Shown piece after piece: positions 47,159 through 57,236 of a stretch of 64,000 nt of DNA. The translations under genes and the position numbers were made by a program. Under the pieces are notes generated by a model. The model was given only the letters and a program-made list of their open reading frames with translations, had not been told where the DNA came from and did not search any database. Origin of the DNA: Salticus scenicus (taxonomy: Eukaryota > Arthropoda > Arachnida > Araneae > Salticidae); assembly GCA_963930645.1 (NCBI GenBank), contig CAWVNO010002529.1:496001-560000 (forward strand). Reading direction: 5' to 3'. Within the stretch, counting starts at the first letter, position 1. Every line of letters begins with the position of its first letter.

Positions 47159-47566
47159 ATGTCGGAACAAGTAAGTTATAAATTTTTTCATAGAATTATT
47201 TATTTTTATTTATTTATTTATTTTTTTATTTTATTTTATTTTATTTTTTTTTTTTTTTAAATCGGGTTTAATTTTTTTATTTTTAATCAACTTTTACGTT
47301 CAGATTTTTTTAAATTAGTCCGATTTTTTATTTATTTATTTTTATTTTTTTCTCCTGTGTAGGAACCAGATTTTTGTACGATTTGTCAAATGCCAATCAC
47401 CGATGCTGATCTGGGGGTAATAACGTTAATCACTTGCGGCCACCACTTCCATGATGCATGTCTTGGGCCGTGGTTAAAAGTTAGGTTTTGTTGCCCAAAC
47501 GATAACCTTTCTTTAAATGGGACACCAGATGCCCTTATGCTTAGGATGATATTGCTGAATGAATAG
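47159..47566 (+). CDS. RING-H2 finger protein with one intron
   Basis: Exon 1 (47159-47170) codes MSEQ and ends at GTAAGT. A 192-nt T-rich intron ends CTCCTGTGTAG. Exon 2 (47363-47566) begins EPDFCTICQMPITDAD and contains ITCGHHFHDACLGPWL, then VRFCCPNDN, stopping at TAG 47564-47566: 71 residues in all. The spacing C-x2-C ... C-x-H-x2-H-x2-C ... C-P-x-D is a RING-H2 finger in which the last zinc ligand is Asp, as in RBX1-type RINGs, so an E3 ubiquitin ligase role is plausible. It lies inside the Polinton-like element, and the frame and splice sites are undamaged. Core Polinton genes do not include a RING protein, so this may be a captured gene. Confidence 0.75.
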
Positions 47567-48745
47567 ATGTTATATGGTTTTAAAATATAGCTCTAGGCGA
47601 ACCTTTTCCATTCAAAAAAAGGTAATGCGCCGATAATCTTACGACAAGACGAGTATGTCATTTCATTCAAAAATTAATTTATTAATTAAAAGAATTAACG
47701 TGGTTCTTTTAATTAATTCGTTAATTGAAAGAAATGCTACTGGTCACTCGTGGTGCGGAAACAGATTATTGATAAATAAACAAGAAATTCTTTCAAAGAA
47801 TTTCAAAGACAAGGGAACTCTTAAAATGAGTTTCCATAGTATCAATATCATTCAAAATAGAAAATTCACCTCATTCATTCATACAATTCATCACATCAAA
47901 TTAATAATTTTAAACTTCATTCTAATCATTAGAAAAAATAAGTTTCTTAAATTTTTTATTCTAAAAATAAGTTATCGAAAAGTTTTGTAAAATTTTCTGA
48001 GACAAATTTTTATAAAACACTTTGAGTAAAAAAATTTTTTATTCACAAAAAATTTCACTTTAGAAGCATATGTCTGAAAAAAAGTTCAAACTGAATGGTT
48101 AAAAAACTTAGTACTTTGAAAAATAAGATATAATAGCACATGTGTAACATAAAAAATTCATACATTATGTTTTTTTTTAAAAATACTTAGACTCTTATGC
48201 TGGTAACTTTGTGATTTTATCATACATTTAGAATCGTATTATTGTTAAAATAAGTTTCTTATATTTTAATTCTAAAAATAAGTTAATTAATTTCTAAAAG
48301 TTTGAAAGTATACATATGTTTGAAATCGACAATACTTGCTTATAATATTTTTAAAGTATGATAAAATACACTTTATAAAATTTAAGTATGCATCTGTGAA
48401 CATGAATTTAAAAAACAGAAAAATTAATATTTCTTCAACTCTGATTTTTTTTCAAAGTTAGTGTTCATCATTTACAAAACTTGGTATCTGGAAAATAAAA
48501 ACTGGGTGAATGTAGCATTGACGTGGACCATTTCACTATGGTAAAGTGATGAAAAGTAGTAAAAAATGAAGTTGGGAAGTCTTTATTTGACACAGATTGT
48601 TAAATAATTCTTAGCAAATATACCTTAAAATAACTATTGTTGAGAATAAGTTACAAAAAATTTTCAGGAAGTGTCAGGTTCGATTCCAGTTCGCAATAAA
48701 AACTAGAAAAAATGATAATTTCTAATTATCACTCTGTTCGAAAAC

Positions 48746-48927
48746 TTATATTATTTTAAGAATGTTGAAAGATTTCTACTATAACGTAAAGCTTTAAATA
48801 AAAAGACTTACAATATTTTAACGAGTGTAAGAAAATTTATATTATTTTAAGAATGTTGAAAGATTTCTAGTATAACGTAAAGCTTTAAATAAAAAGACTT
48901 ACAATATTTTAACGAGTGTAAGAAAAT
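48746..48927. repeat. Two tandem 91-bp units
   Basis: TTATATTATTTTAAGAATG begins units at 48746 and 48837. The 91-bp copies are nearly identical (one C/G difference in TTTCTACTATAACG versus TTTCTAGTATAACG), so the duplication is young. Confidence 0.85.
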
Positions 48928-49951
48928 TTAAAGAAAATTTAAAATTAAATACCACTTTGTAAAAAATTTTAAGTACATACATATGTTCGATAACAGTGAA
49001 AAGAAGATTCCAAAAAGTTATATCTCAAGTATAACTGTTTTAGGTATAGAAATTTTCGACATCAGCTATTATTTTGCAGAAAAGTAACTTCTGAAAAATG
49101 ATAGTTTCACTCTCTCATGTAAAATATAACACAATATGTTACGATATTTTCAAACAGGGAATTTTTCAGTTAAAATAATCTATTTATTTCTAGGAGATAA
49201 TAAAAAAATTATTAAAGGTATGATTAAAAGCTCTTTTCTTTAAAGTTAACACCTAAACAATTGTAAAAATTTACATTAGGTAATATATCATCATTTTCCA
49301 TAAAGTTTATTGATAATTTATGAATTGGTAATTTCATTCAAAATTTAAGTCGGTTTAAAATCTCTAACTCTAAATTATAAAGATGAAATCTATTTAATAT
49401 ATGAGTAAATGCATTGAACAAAATGATATCTGTTCTGGCAACCATCTTGAAAAATAATTACTATGAAGTATTGTATTTAAATTAAAAAATAAGAAACTTC
49501 ACTTCTTAAAATAAATTTGACAAGAAACAAAATTTCTTCTTCACTTTAAATTGATACTAAGTCCTTACCTATCAAATTTAAATTATTAACAAATACTCTA
49601 AAATTTTTGGAGATATATTCGAATATTTAATACTCAAAAATTTAATTAATAATCTATTAAAGTGTAGAAATTAGAATCTAAATATATCTCAAAACCGCTT
49701 CTAATCGCTAAATTTTTGTAGTGATTTGAAAAAGGGTTAGAAAAATTGATTAAAAATGTCAATCAGATTCTCAATATTAAATTGAAAACATCATAGGGAA
49801 AAAAGAATTTCTATTTTAACAAAATCATTTGGGAACACGTGAAGAGCCGAAGGGAATACACAATTTTATTTCCCCTCTTTTGAAATCATCGCTCTGGACT
49901 TGATTCACAGAAGCACCTGAGAGTTGTTACCATCTGTATTTCTAAAATGGT

Positions 49952-50143
49952 GTGAAGGTTTCTTTGTATATATATAATGTAGAAAATATAAAAGACATTT
50001 GTTCGCTTCAACCTAGTCCAAAAACACCTGCAAAAAGCTGTATAGTAGTTAAATACGTTGACAATTATTTAACCACCTTATCTGAAGGGCAGTGGGTAGA
50101 CATAATTGTTTTTAAAACCCTATATAATGAAAAATTAAAATAG
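49952..50143 (+). CDS. Unidentified 63-codon ORF in the element core
   Basis: Reads MKVSLYIYNVENIKDICSLQ, then a PSPKTPAKSCIVVKYVDNY stretch. The frame is open upstream and amino-acid use is more protein-like than in nearby chance frames. The block 49830-49950 before it is less AT-rich and could be an upstream region or exon. No family recognised. Confidence 0.3.
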   Translation: MKVSLYIYNVENIKDICSLQPSPKTPAKSCIVVKYVDNYLTTLSEGQWVDIIVFKTLYNEKLK

Positions 50144-50264
50144 TCTTTGATGAAAATCCTCTTCAATTATGATTGAAATTAGGTTAGGTAAAAAAATATT
50201 TAGTTAATTTTGCAAGATGCTAAATTTTTATAATTAAAATTATTATTCTAAAATTAATATTATA

Positions 50265-50990
50265 TTAAAGGTTGATAAATTTTCGGTCTTTACTGAAGTT
50301 TACAATATAGTTTACAGTATCTTCATGAACTTTTACAATATTTAAGTTTATAATACAAAAATCTTGATCAATTCCATAATGGCCATAAGCTAAAGAGTTG
50401 ACACTATCATCCAAAAAATACCGTTTATCATCAAATGCATTAAGACTTTTTTGTCGAATTGTGAACAAATGATGATTTTTTGATTTATTTCAGTTTTTTG
50501 TTCATAGGTAGTTACTTGTTTCACTGTTAGTTGATTTCAATGAATACATTTTCGATTTTAGACCAGCAAATTCCATTGCAATCAGAAAAGCCAAAAAGAT
50601 GTTGATTTTTCTTCACATATGTTATCTGTAGTAATACGTTTTGTTAAAGAGTCTGTATCTGAAAATAAGAGTGTAGCTTTCTCATTAGAATGTTGTTTTA
50701 TGTACATGTGATGAAAGTTATACATCAACAGTTTTGATAATTCGAGGATGGTAATCCCATAAATCGGTCTGTTCATTAATACATTTGATTTTAATCTTTC
50801 CATATCTACTAAGTCATTATCAAATTCCTTAAACGCATCAAAAGTTGTGCAAGTGACTAGTTTTTTCACTCTCTTCTCGATGTCACATAATTCGATGTTT
50901 CGATGATTCCGTAAGTTTTCCATGGTTTTTCCAAAAACACTGTTATTTAAAAGCTTGAAAAAGTCCTTTTCAAAGGAAGAAGTTACATTT
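50265..50990 (-). pseudogene. Polinton-type DNA polymerase B fragment, right copy
   Basis: Minus strand, longer than the left copy. It has NNSVFGKTMEN (motif B) near 50940, LLFSDTDSL (motif C) near 50665, and after a frameshift near 50590 FAGLKSKMYSLKST. Past the arm boundary, in the core, the C-terminal segment FTIRQKSLNAFDDKRYFLDD continues into SVNSLAYGHYGI (about 50465-50365), ending at 50265. Stops near 50490-50510 separate the parts. Sequence upstream of motif B is replaced by the tandem array. This is probably the original position, and the left copy a duplication of it. Inactive. Confidence 0.85.
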
Positions 50991-52763
50991 TTTCATTTTC
51001 AAGATGTTAAATTGTTATTATTTTAATTATTATTCTGAAATTAAAATTATTTTTAAGGTTGATTAATTTTCAGACAATTGTGTTCATAGGTTTAAAAAGA
51101 ACTGTAAAGACATACAATAGAAAAATCACTCACACATACGTGAAAACTACTGAAATATTTTTTAGTGTAAGGTGTCGGACTCGATTCCCTGTCATAACCT
51201 ATGTTTCTAAACTTTCTTTCATTCTTTATACTTAATTTTTTTTTTTTTTTTTTTACTCTCAATGCCAGTTTTCATAAAATATTTGAAATATTTCAGAAGA
51301 AAATCCTTAATTCAAATCTTTGTAATTACACTGTTTAAATTACTAAAGATAAAAAAATTAGATATTCCACATTTATTAAAGGGTATACGGGATTCGAAGA
51401 CTATAGCATTGATTGAATAGGGAATATAGGCGATTCCACATTATTGAAGGGGTGATAGGTTTTGTTAAAATAACTCAAGGAAGACACCGGGTTCGAATTC
51501 CACTTATACATTTGAGATTATAATCATCTTTTAACTTAATTTTTACTCTCAGTTTTCATAAAACATTCGTATTCTTTACAAGAAAATTCATAATAAACAG
51601 TTTTGTAATTACACTGTTTTAATTACTAAGGATAAAAAAGAGTCATTCCACAATTATCGAAATAGGTAATAAGTTTGACAGAGTATTCCATTCATTTTGT
51701 TAGGAATGTAAGGTATCGTGGGCTGTTACATTTCAGTTTAAGGGGTGGTGGATTTTGTTAAAATAACTCAAGGAAAATGTCAGCTTCGAATACTACATAT
51801 ACATTTTAGATTTTAATCATCTTTTAACTTAATTTTTACTCTTAGTTTTCGAAAAACATCTGGTGAATTTTTACAAGATCTTCAATTAATATTTTTTCTT
51901 AATTATTATTCTCTAATTAATATCATTAAAACGATTGAATTTTTTTCAATCAATAGCATTCTTAGGTTAAAAAAGATCTGCATAGGCATATAATAGAAAA
52001 ATCACTCACACATATGCGAAAACTATTGAAATATTTTTTACTGCAAGGTAGCAGGTTCGAATCTCAGTCAAAATCTATGTTTCTAAACTTTCTTTCATTC
52101 TTTATACTTAATTTTTGCTTTCATTACCTTTTTTTTCGGAAAATATTTGATGATTTTTACAAGAAGATCCTTAATTAATATTTTTTCTTAATTATTATTC
52201 TCTAATTAATATCATTAAAACGATTGAATTCTTTTCGGACACTAGCATTCATAGTTTTAAAAGAACAGTGCAGACATATACTATAAAAATCACTCACACA
52301 CGCGAAAACTACTGTCTTATGGAAATATTTTTACTGCAAGGTGCCGGGTTCGAACCCCCGTCAAACCTCTCTTTTTCTTGCATACTCTATCCACATCCTT
52401 ATTCAATCGATTCCTTTTTTTATTTCTCAATTTTTAAAATTTCTTAATTAATTTCTTAATTAATTTCCTAATTAACCTCCTAATTAATTTCCTAATGACT
52501 CACAAACAATATCCTGCTTTTTACCTTATACCTCAAACATCGCTTTAAAACCATCGTCACCTTTTACAATAAACCACTCATTAAATTTTTTAATTAATTT
52601 TCTTCATTAATACCCTCGTCATCTTTCACGATTAAGTTAGAGGGCGTCTCAAGGTCAATACCAACTCATCTAGACCCCTCAGGGGGTGGTGCGGCATCCG
52701 CACGACTTGCCGGTGCACCAGTGCACCACCCTCCTGGGCTAGAACCGGTGTTTCTTACCTACT
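50524..52763. repeat. Right inverted arm (uninterrupted)
   Basis: Reverse complement of the left arm over 2,240 bp. It preserves the empty LINE E site (CATAATAAACAG near 51589-51600) and the empty LINE F site (CTTTCCATATCTAC at 50796-50809). It therefore records the arm before either LINE arrived. Confidence 0.88.
51005..52380. repeat. Tandem array in right arm
   Basis: Reverse-complement counterpart of the left array with one unit fewer. B-box-like cores are near 51183 (degenerate), 51490, 51785, 52055 and 52350 (GGGTTCGAACCC). Confidence 0.7.
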
Positions 52764-53055
52764 TATATGGAATTAAAAATTTTAACTCATCACTTAGACA
52801 TGCAAATGGAAATTCATTAAGGATTGATACGGATTAAAATAATAATAAATAATAATGTATGGCTTAATGTTACAAATATCTTAAAACAAAAAAAAAAGAG
52901 GGGGGGAGGTATTCTTAAAAAAATAATAGTAAGTATAAATTTATCTGATTATTATTATTATTATTATTTTTGGTCAATTTGCACATTATCTTTTTTTCAC
53001 TAACATATTTTCAATAAATATGTAAATATACATATATATTATTGTACATATTTTA

Positions 53056-53210
53056 GGATAGGCAGGAGGTGCCAAATGAAAATCCAGGTCATCCTTGTCA
53101 GCTTAGCCGTTCGGAGTTTATCGCTTGAATACTAGGACCTTTTAGAGACATCCTGAGGTCTATCGTGTAGATAGTCGGCCTTAATGCGTACATTACACAT
53201 AAATTTTTAA
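53056..53210 (+). mobile_element. SINE, plus strand, partial head
   Basis: Contains GGAGGTGCCAAATGAAAATC and CCAGGTCATCC from the B-box half of the tRNA-like head, then TTAGCCGTTCGGAGTTT and a body ending ATAGTCGGCCTTAATGCG. Diverged from the copies near 34.5 kb. Confidence 0.55.
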
Positions 53211-53224
53211 TAAAGTGTTGGTGC

Positions 53225-53413
53225 TTAAGTTAAAGCCAAATAGCTACACTTGGGAAATTATGATGGTTTTTCAAAGGGTTCCCTAGCCCATATTTACGGA
53301 ATTTTCGGAAAAAAAACACAAAAAATACGAATGACTACGACAGGCGTAACCTGGATTCAAACCTGGCACCTCCCGTCTACCAGATTTGAGCACAGAACCA
53401 TTTAGCCACTGTT
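53225..53413 (-). mobile_element. SINE, minus strand, diverged
   Basis: On the minus strand the head reads AACAGTGGCTAAATGGTTCT, then CAGGTTTGAATCCAGG (B box), followed by a body with ATTCGTATTTTTTGTG and CCGTAAATATGGGC, matching the SINE at 34524-34745. Confidence 0.6.
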
Positions 53414-53443
53414 AATAAACTTTAGGTTGGTGATGCTGGTGTG

Positions 53444-53524
53444 GTTGGTTGGTTGTCTTTTAATGGCGCAAGGTCCACAATGGAACATACTGCGCCAAGC
53501 AAATATGTGAAATTAAAGTATAGC
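53444..53524 (-). mobile_element. 81-bp LINE 3'-end insertion
   Basis: Only the tail GTTGGTTGGTTG and about 70 bases of 3' UTR, of the LINE F subfamily, flanked by a perfect 14-bp duplication GTGATGCTGGTGTG (53430-53443; 53525-53538). It retains the complete TGGCGCA...TGCGCCA stem, but not the GGATGGG hairpin. Confidence 0.92.
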
Positions 53525-53540
53525 GTGATGCTGGTGTGAA

Positions 53541-53748
53541 GATTTAGGTTGATTAACTAAACGAGGGTCCTAGGTCTGGGTGGTGTGCCCTCTGCAGGGT
53601 CTTTCTGAGGGGTCCTAACCCATGTTTACACCAGGTTTGGCGAAAACCACAGAAAAATTCTAGCAATTAAATCGACGAGCGCGACCTGGTATCTAGCCCG
53701 GCACTTCCCATCTACCAGTTTTCCATGCAAAACCTTTCAGCCACTGTT
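53541..53748 (-). mobile_element. SINE, minus strand
   Basis: On the minus strand the head ACAGTGGCTGAAAGGTTTTG is followed by a degenerate B box (CCGGGCTAGATACCAGG) and the body with TTTTTCTGTGGTTTTCGCC and AGGACCCTCGTTTAG. Confidence 0.6.
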
Positions 53749-54808
53749 TAATCCTCATTATACATGTTTGTGTGAAAACCAGGGGTAAAACTATGTAACA
53801 AGCAAAAACCCTGAAAACTACTATTTGCATGCAGGTAAGAGATTTACGATATATCACATAGCTATTTGTAATATGTGATATTTGAGGAGTTTTCAATACA
53901 TTTTAAGGCAAATTAAACATTCAAAATGAAAAATTTCTGTAAAACAAAAAATTCAGAGATAGACAAACTTTCAAAAACCCTGAATTCAGGAGTAGCCCTG
54001 AAAAGTTTCACCCTGGTGAAACTTTACTTTATTCTACCATGTTATGAAATTCGTAAATAGTTTTCAATTTAGAATGTTCATAGTAAATTATGTTCATGCC
54101 AGGTCAGCAGCATGATAATTGATTTTTTGAAAGCTATTCTGACAGCTTAACAATAAAAATATATTCCTTTTAATGCACATTTAAGTGAAATTTTGCCCCA
54201 TTTTTCAATGTTAAGAAAATCGTAAATTTCCAGTAACTTATGACATTTTCAAATTAGAGTAATAAGAAATAGAGCTCTTGTCAGTGTCATAAGTAATATT
54301 TTAAAATGGGTCCATCTGTCTAGATGGCCAATACAATGGTTTTGTAAATTTTGGATTCTCCACCCCATGGCTGCAAGTTTGGTGTCTCTCCCGTTTTGCC
54401 AACAAGAAATTTCCTCTCCCTCCCTGTTTTACCCGTTCAAGCTTCCCTTTTGAACTATTTAGGGATTTGTCCTATAACGAACCGGGAAAAAAAAAATGGA
54501 AAGGGATTTTCAATTTGGCAAAATGGCAGGGATTAGAGTCCAGGTCAACCCTTTTTATCAATACGACTTATAGGCATAAGTGCACAAATACATGGCGAAT
54601 TAGAATTTTTTTAATTTGTGTCGAATTTTTTTTTTTTTTTTTTCATACAAAATGAGCAAAATTTCTTTCATAAAAACAAAAAGGAGCTGAAATTTACTCC
54701 AGTACTACAATTTCTTTTACTGAAAGTGCTCATCCGATTCAGTTTTGATAATCTTACACAAAGATATTTTTAACTGTTCCTCCAGCTTTCATACACACAA
54801 ACTGCTAA
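53749..54808. other. No gene seen
   Basis: AT-rich. The block at 54310-54540 is less AT-rich (CCACCCCATGGCTGCAAG) but has no supported frame. A T-run lies near 54628. Confidence 0.5.
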
Positions 54809-55155
54809 TTAACACGTTGAGTGGCATGTCGGCCATTCTAGATTCTAGACATTTGTCATGTATCTCTAAAAGTACTAAAGGAATCATCCTGGAACTTTAG
54901 GAGTGTGCAGAACATGTTATACTTTAAACAATTCAATGAAAGTTTTACCCTGAAAGTAAAATCAGTACCAATAAAAATTTAACACATTGAGCGCCATGTC
55001 AGCCATCGGTGGTTGACAGTGTAAAACAGGATATAAAAATATTACATTGTTTTAAATAATTATTGAAAATTTGTTTAAAATTTGCTTTATTACAGGAGGA
55101 ATCATTATAGAATTTTAATGGATTTTAAGAATTTGCTTGGTGCTCAACGCGTTAA
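54809..55155. mobile_element. TTAA MITE(s) with shared termini
   Basis: The unit 54979-55155 (177 bp) is bounded by TTAA. It starts CACATTGAGCGCC and its other end reads, on the opposite strand, CGCGTTGAGCACC. A further copy of the terminus, TTAACACGTTGAGTGGCATG, begins at 54809, so there may be a second, partly overlapping or tandem unit. TTAA targets suggest a piggyBac-type source. Confidence 0.55.
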
Positions 55156-55479
55156 AGAAATCAAAGAAAAAACTTTTTCTTCAAAACTGAGAGAAAGGAA
55201 ATGCCAGTCCCAAGAATATGTAATATATTTATACACCAAAGTAAGCCAAACCATATTTAGTCTATATTACATCCTAAGCAATATTCAACTTTTATATTTT
55301 TATTTATTATTTAGTGAAGAAGTAGCTCGAACTGCTAGAACAAAAGAAGTTGCTTCCTGTTTGCCAAACTTCAAGAAAAATTATGTACTGTGCAAGATCT
55401 TTGGTGAGACCACCATTGCATGTTTCTAAAAAAGATATATTTATCAGAGTCATGAAAAAAAATGAATGGCGATGATTTT

Positions 55480-55870
55480 CTTCCTGTAGATGATGGTGAT
55501 GAAGAAAATAGAATGTGAATATAGTTTAACTTGTTCCAGATATCTGAAAATTAATAAGACAAGAGAAAATTTGTATAAGCTCTGCCTTTTGGACAAAATT
55601 TTCTTAGACGAAACTTTTAAAATTGTTCCGAAATCATTCCATCAATTGTATACTGTATATAGTATATTGGGACAAGTCTTTCTCTTAATTTTCACTCTTT
55701 TACCGAATAAATTACAAGGTTTGTACCAAAGATTTCTGATAAACATAAAAAACAAATTGAAAGTTATGACCTAGAAGTTTTGCTTAATTGATTTTGAGCC
55801 AGCAGCAATAAATGCTTTGATGTTTGTTTTCCCAGATGCCACAGTCAAAGGCTGTTTTTTCCCATTATAT
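55480..55870 (+). pseudogene. MULE transposase fragment
   Basis: The frame reads FLDETFKIVPKSFHQLYTVY near 55595, FTLLPNKLQGLYQRF near 55700, and after a stop DFEPAAINALMFVFPDATVK near 55790 with GCFF. This is the central catalytic segment of a MULE domain, a different lineage from the remnant at 31230. The upstream frame at 55082-55429 may be part of the same gene but shows no clear domain. No ends found. Confidence 0.65.
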
Positions 55871-56737
55871 ACAGTGCATATATATGAAGAAATGTAAAAC
55901 ATTTTGCAATTGCAATGTATTTAAAATATGTATGGATTTTTCTATTTCATCATTTGATATCATTGCTTTTTAAGGGTTACTGATCAAAATATTAATGCCA
56001 GTGAACCTTTCTAACTATTAAATTTGAAATAATAATCTGGTGTGTCACTAATGCACTAGACTTTCTCTTATCCTGCATTTTAATATTATAAAGATAGATT
56101 GTAAATTAAATCGTAAGATCAATAAGAGTAGAGCGTTGATCTTGCAATAGAAAGATTGTGCGATCTTTACTTGGATTCGATACTTGAACCAGCATGTACA
56201 TCAGTCTCTAATGCACGTAAAATCTGCCATGACTGCAATGTCCTCCATAATCCGTACAAATTATAGTTCTAGGGGATACCGAAACGAGGAAGCCATTCCT
56301 TTCACAGAAGATAAAAATTGTAATGGCTTGTCTTTAGACAGCCGTTAATCCCAAACAGTCACCAATTGCCCTATATGTATTTACTAATGTGACATTAAAT
56401 CAGCTTCCTTGTGTTATTTCATATCAAGAAACACTAGTTGAATTCTACAGACTTATGCATATTTCAAAACCTGTTAGCAATGAAACTAAAATAAAAAATT
56501 CGATTAAAAGATCACTTAGAATCAAAAATCGTTACTGAGAAACCATTACAACCAAATCAAACCTCATCTAATTTCTTCTTCACACAATAGCCATAACATA
56601 CAATAAACTGCTTTTTTGTGTGTGTGTAGCATGTAATTGTAATATGCATGAAATGTTGCTTTCCCCATCACCTCTATTTAATGACAGACCGTTTTCTTAT
56701 GATCCAATGGAATTAAAAGAATAATTTTCGAGAAATA
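55871..56737. other. No gene; possible tRNA-like repeat
   Basis: Near 56132-56200 the stretch AGAGCGTTGATCTTGCAAT followed by GGATTCGATACTTGAACC resembles A and B boxes of a tRNA-derived SINE head. No cloverleaf was established. The rest is AT-rich. Confidence 0.35.
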
Positions 56738-57185
56738 TGTAATTTTTGGGAGCTAAGCCGCGGCTTATACACGTTTAAAAGTTTAAAATGAGCAACTGCG
56801 GCCTATCTAATGGTGTGACCTATCTGTTGGAGAAAAAATATGGAATTTTTTTTTTCCTTGCAAAAATATTTTTATCAGCGATCTTCATCTAAAGAAAAAT
56901 ATCTTTCTACATCAGAAAGAAAAACTTATTTTATTTATTTATTTTTTTTTTTTTTTTTTTTTTTTGTGATTTTAGACTTCAACCAGAAATTTGCTTGATT
57001 TTGTGCAATAATATCAAGAGTCCAAGTTCAGTGATCGATTTTCATTACCATTTTTAGATAGCGTCCTTAACATTAATTCATCAACTGATATTTTATTCTG
57101 TTAAGTAATAATTTTTTTAATACACATTCAGATCGCAAAAAGTTTTAATTTCAAAAGTACAGAATGTGTAAAACCAAACAATTTT
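56738..57185 (+). mobile_element. Truncated second copy of the pogo-like MITE
   Basis: From TGTAATTTTTGGGAGCTAAG the sequence follows the MITE at 26332 block by block: GCAACTGCGGCCTATCTAA, CCTTGCAAAAATATTTTTAT, CAGTGATCGATTTT, ACAGAATGTGTAAA. It breaks off near 57185, just before the hAT remnant. An expanded T-run lies near 56950. Confidence 0.75.
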
Positions 57186-57236
57186 CTATTAACACTATAT
57201 TAAATTATTTCTATTACAACTTTTCTTGATATAAAA

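Larger units (their letters stand above)
47567..50264. other. Polinton-like core, right part: mostly non-coding
   Basis: Extremely AT-rich. One 111-codon plus-strand frame (47655-47990, MSFHSKINLLIKRINVVLL, rich in Ile, Lys and Asn) could be chance given the composition. A B-box-like GGTTCGATTCC occurs near 48677. The tandem repeat at 48746 and the small ORF at 49952 are listed separately. Nothing matches integrase, ATPase, protease or capsid genes. Confidence 0.45.
34762..52763. mobile_element. Polinton/Maverick-like element with long inverted arms
   Basis: The 18,002-bp unit starts AGTAGGTAAGAAAC and ends with its reverse complement CTTACCTACT. It is flanked by a perfect 6-bp duplication TATATG (34756-34761; 52764-52769). 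AG termini and 6-bp duplications are the Polinton signature. The arms carry fragments of the Polinton-type DNA polymerase B. Two LINEs inserted into the left arm; without them and one copy of each duplication the unit is about 10.3 kb, shorter than typical 15-20 kb Polintons. No integrase, packaging ATPase, protease or capsid gene was recognised, so it is probably non-autonomous or degenerate. The 5.5-kb core carries a RING gene and unknown ORFs. Confidence 0.85.

Noticed and set aside
47655..47990. Capsid or integrase candidate in the Polinton-like core
   Set aside because: Composition is dominated by Ile, Lys, Asn and Phe as expected for very AT-rich chance frames; no catalytic or structural motif seen.
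34762..52763. Assembly artefact explaining the big inverted repeat
   Set aside because: The arms differ by two LINE insertions, one tandem unit and point changes, and exact 6-bp flanking duplications fit transposition; an artefact would give identical arms.
53268..53420. tRNA gene on the minus strand
   Set aside because: A and B box similarity is there, but it is followed by the shared SINE body and diverged stems, so it is a tRNA-derived SINE.
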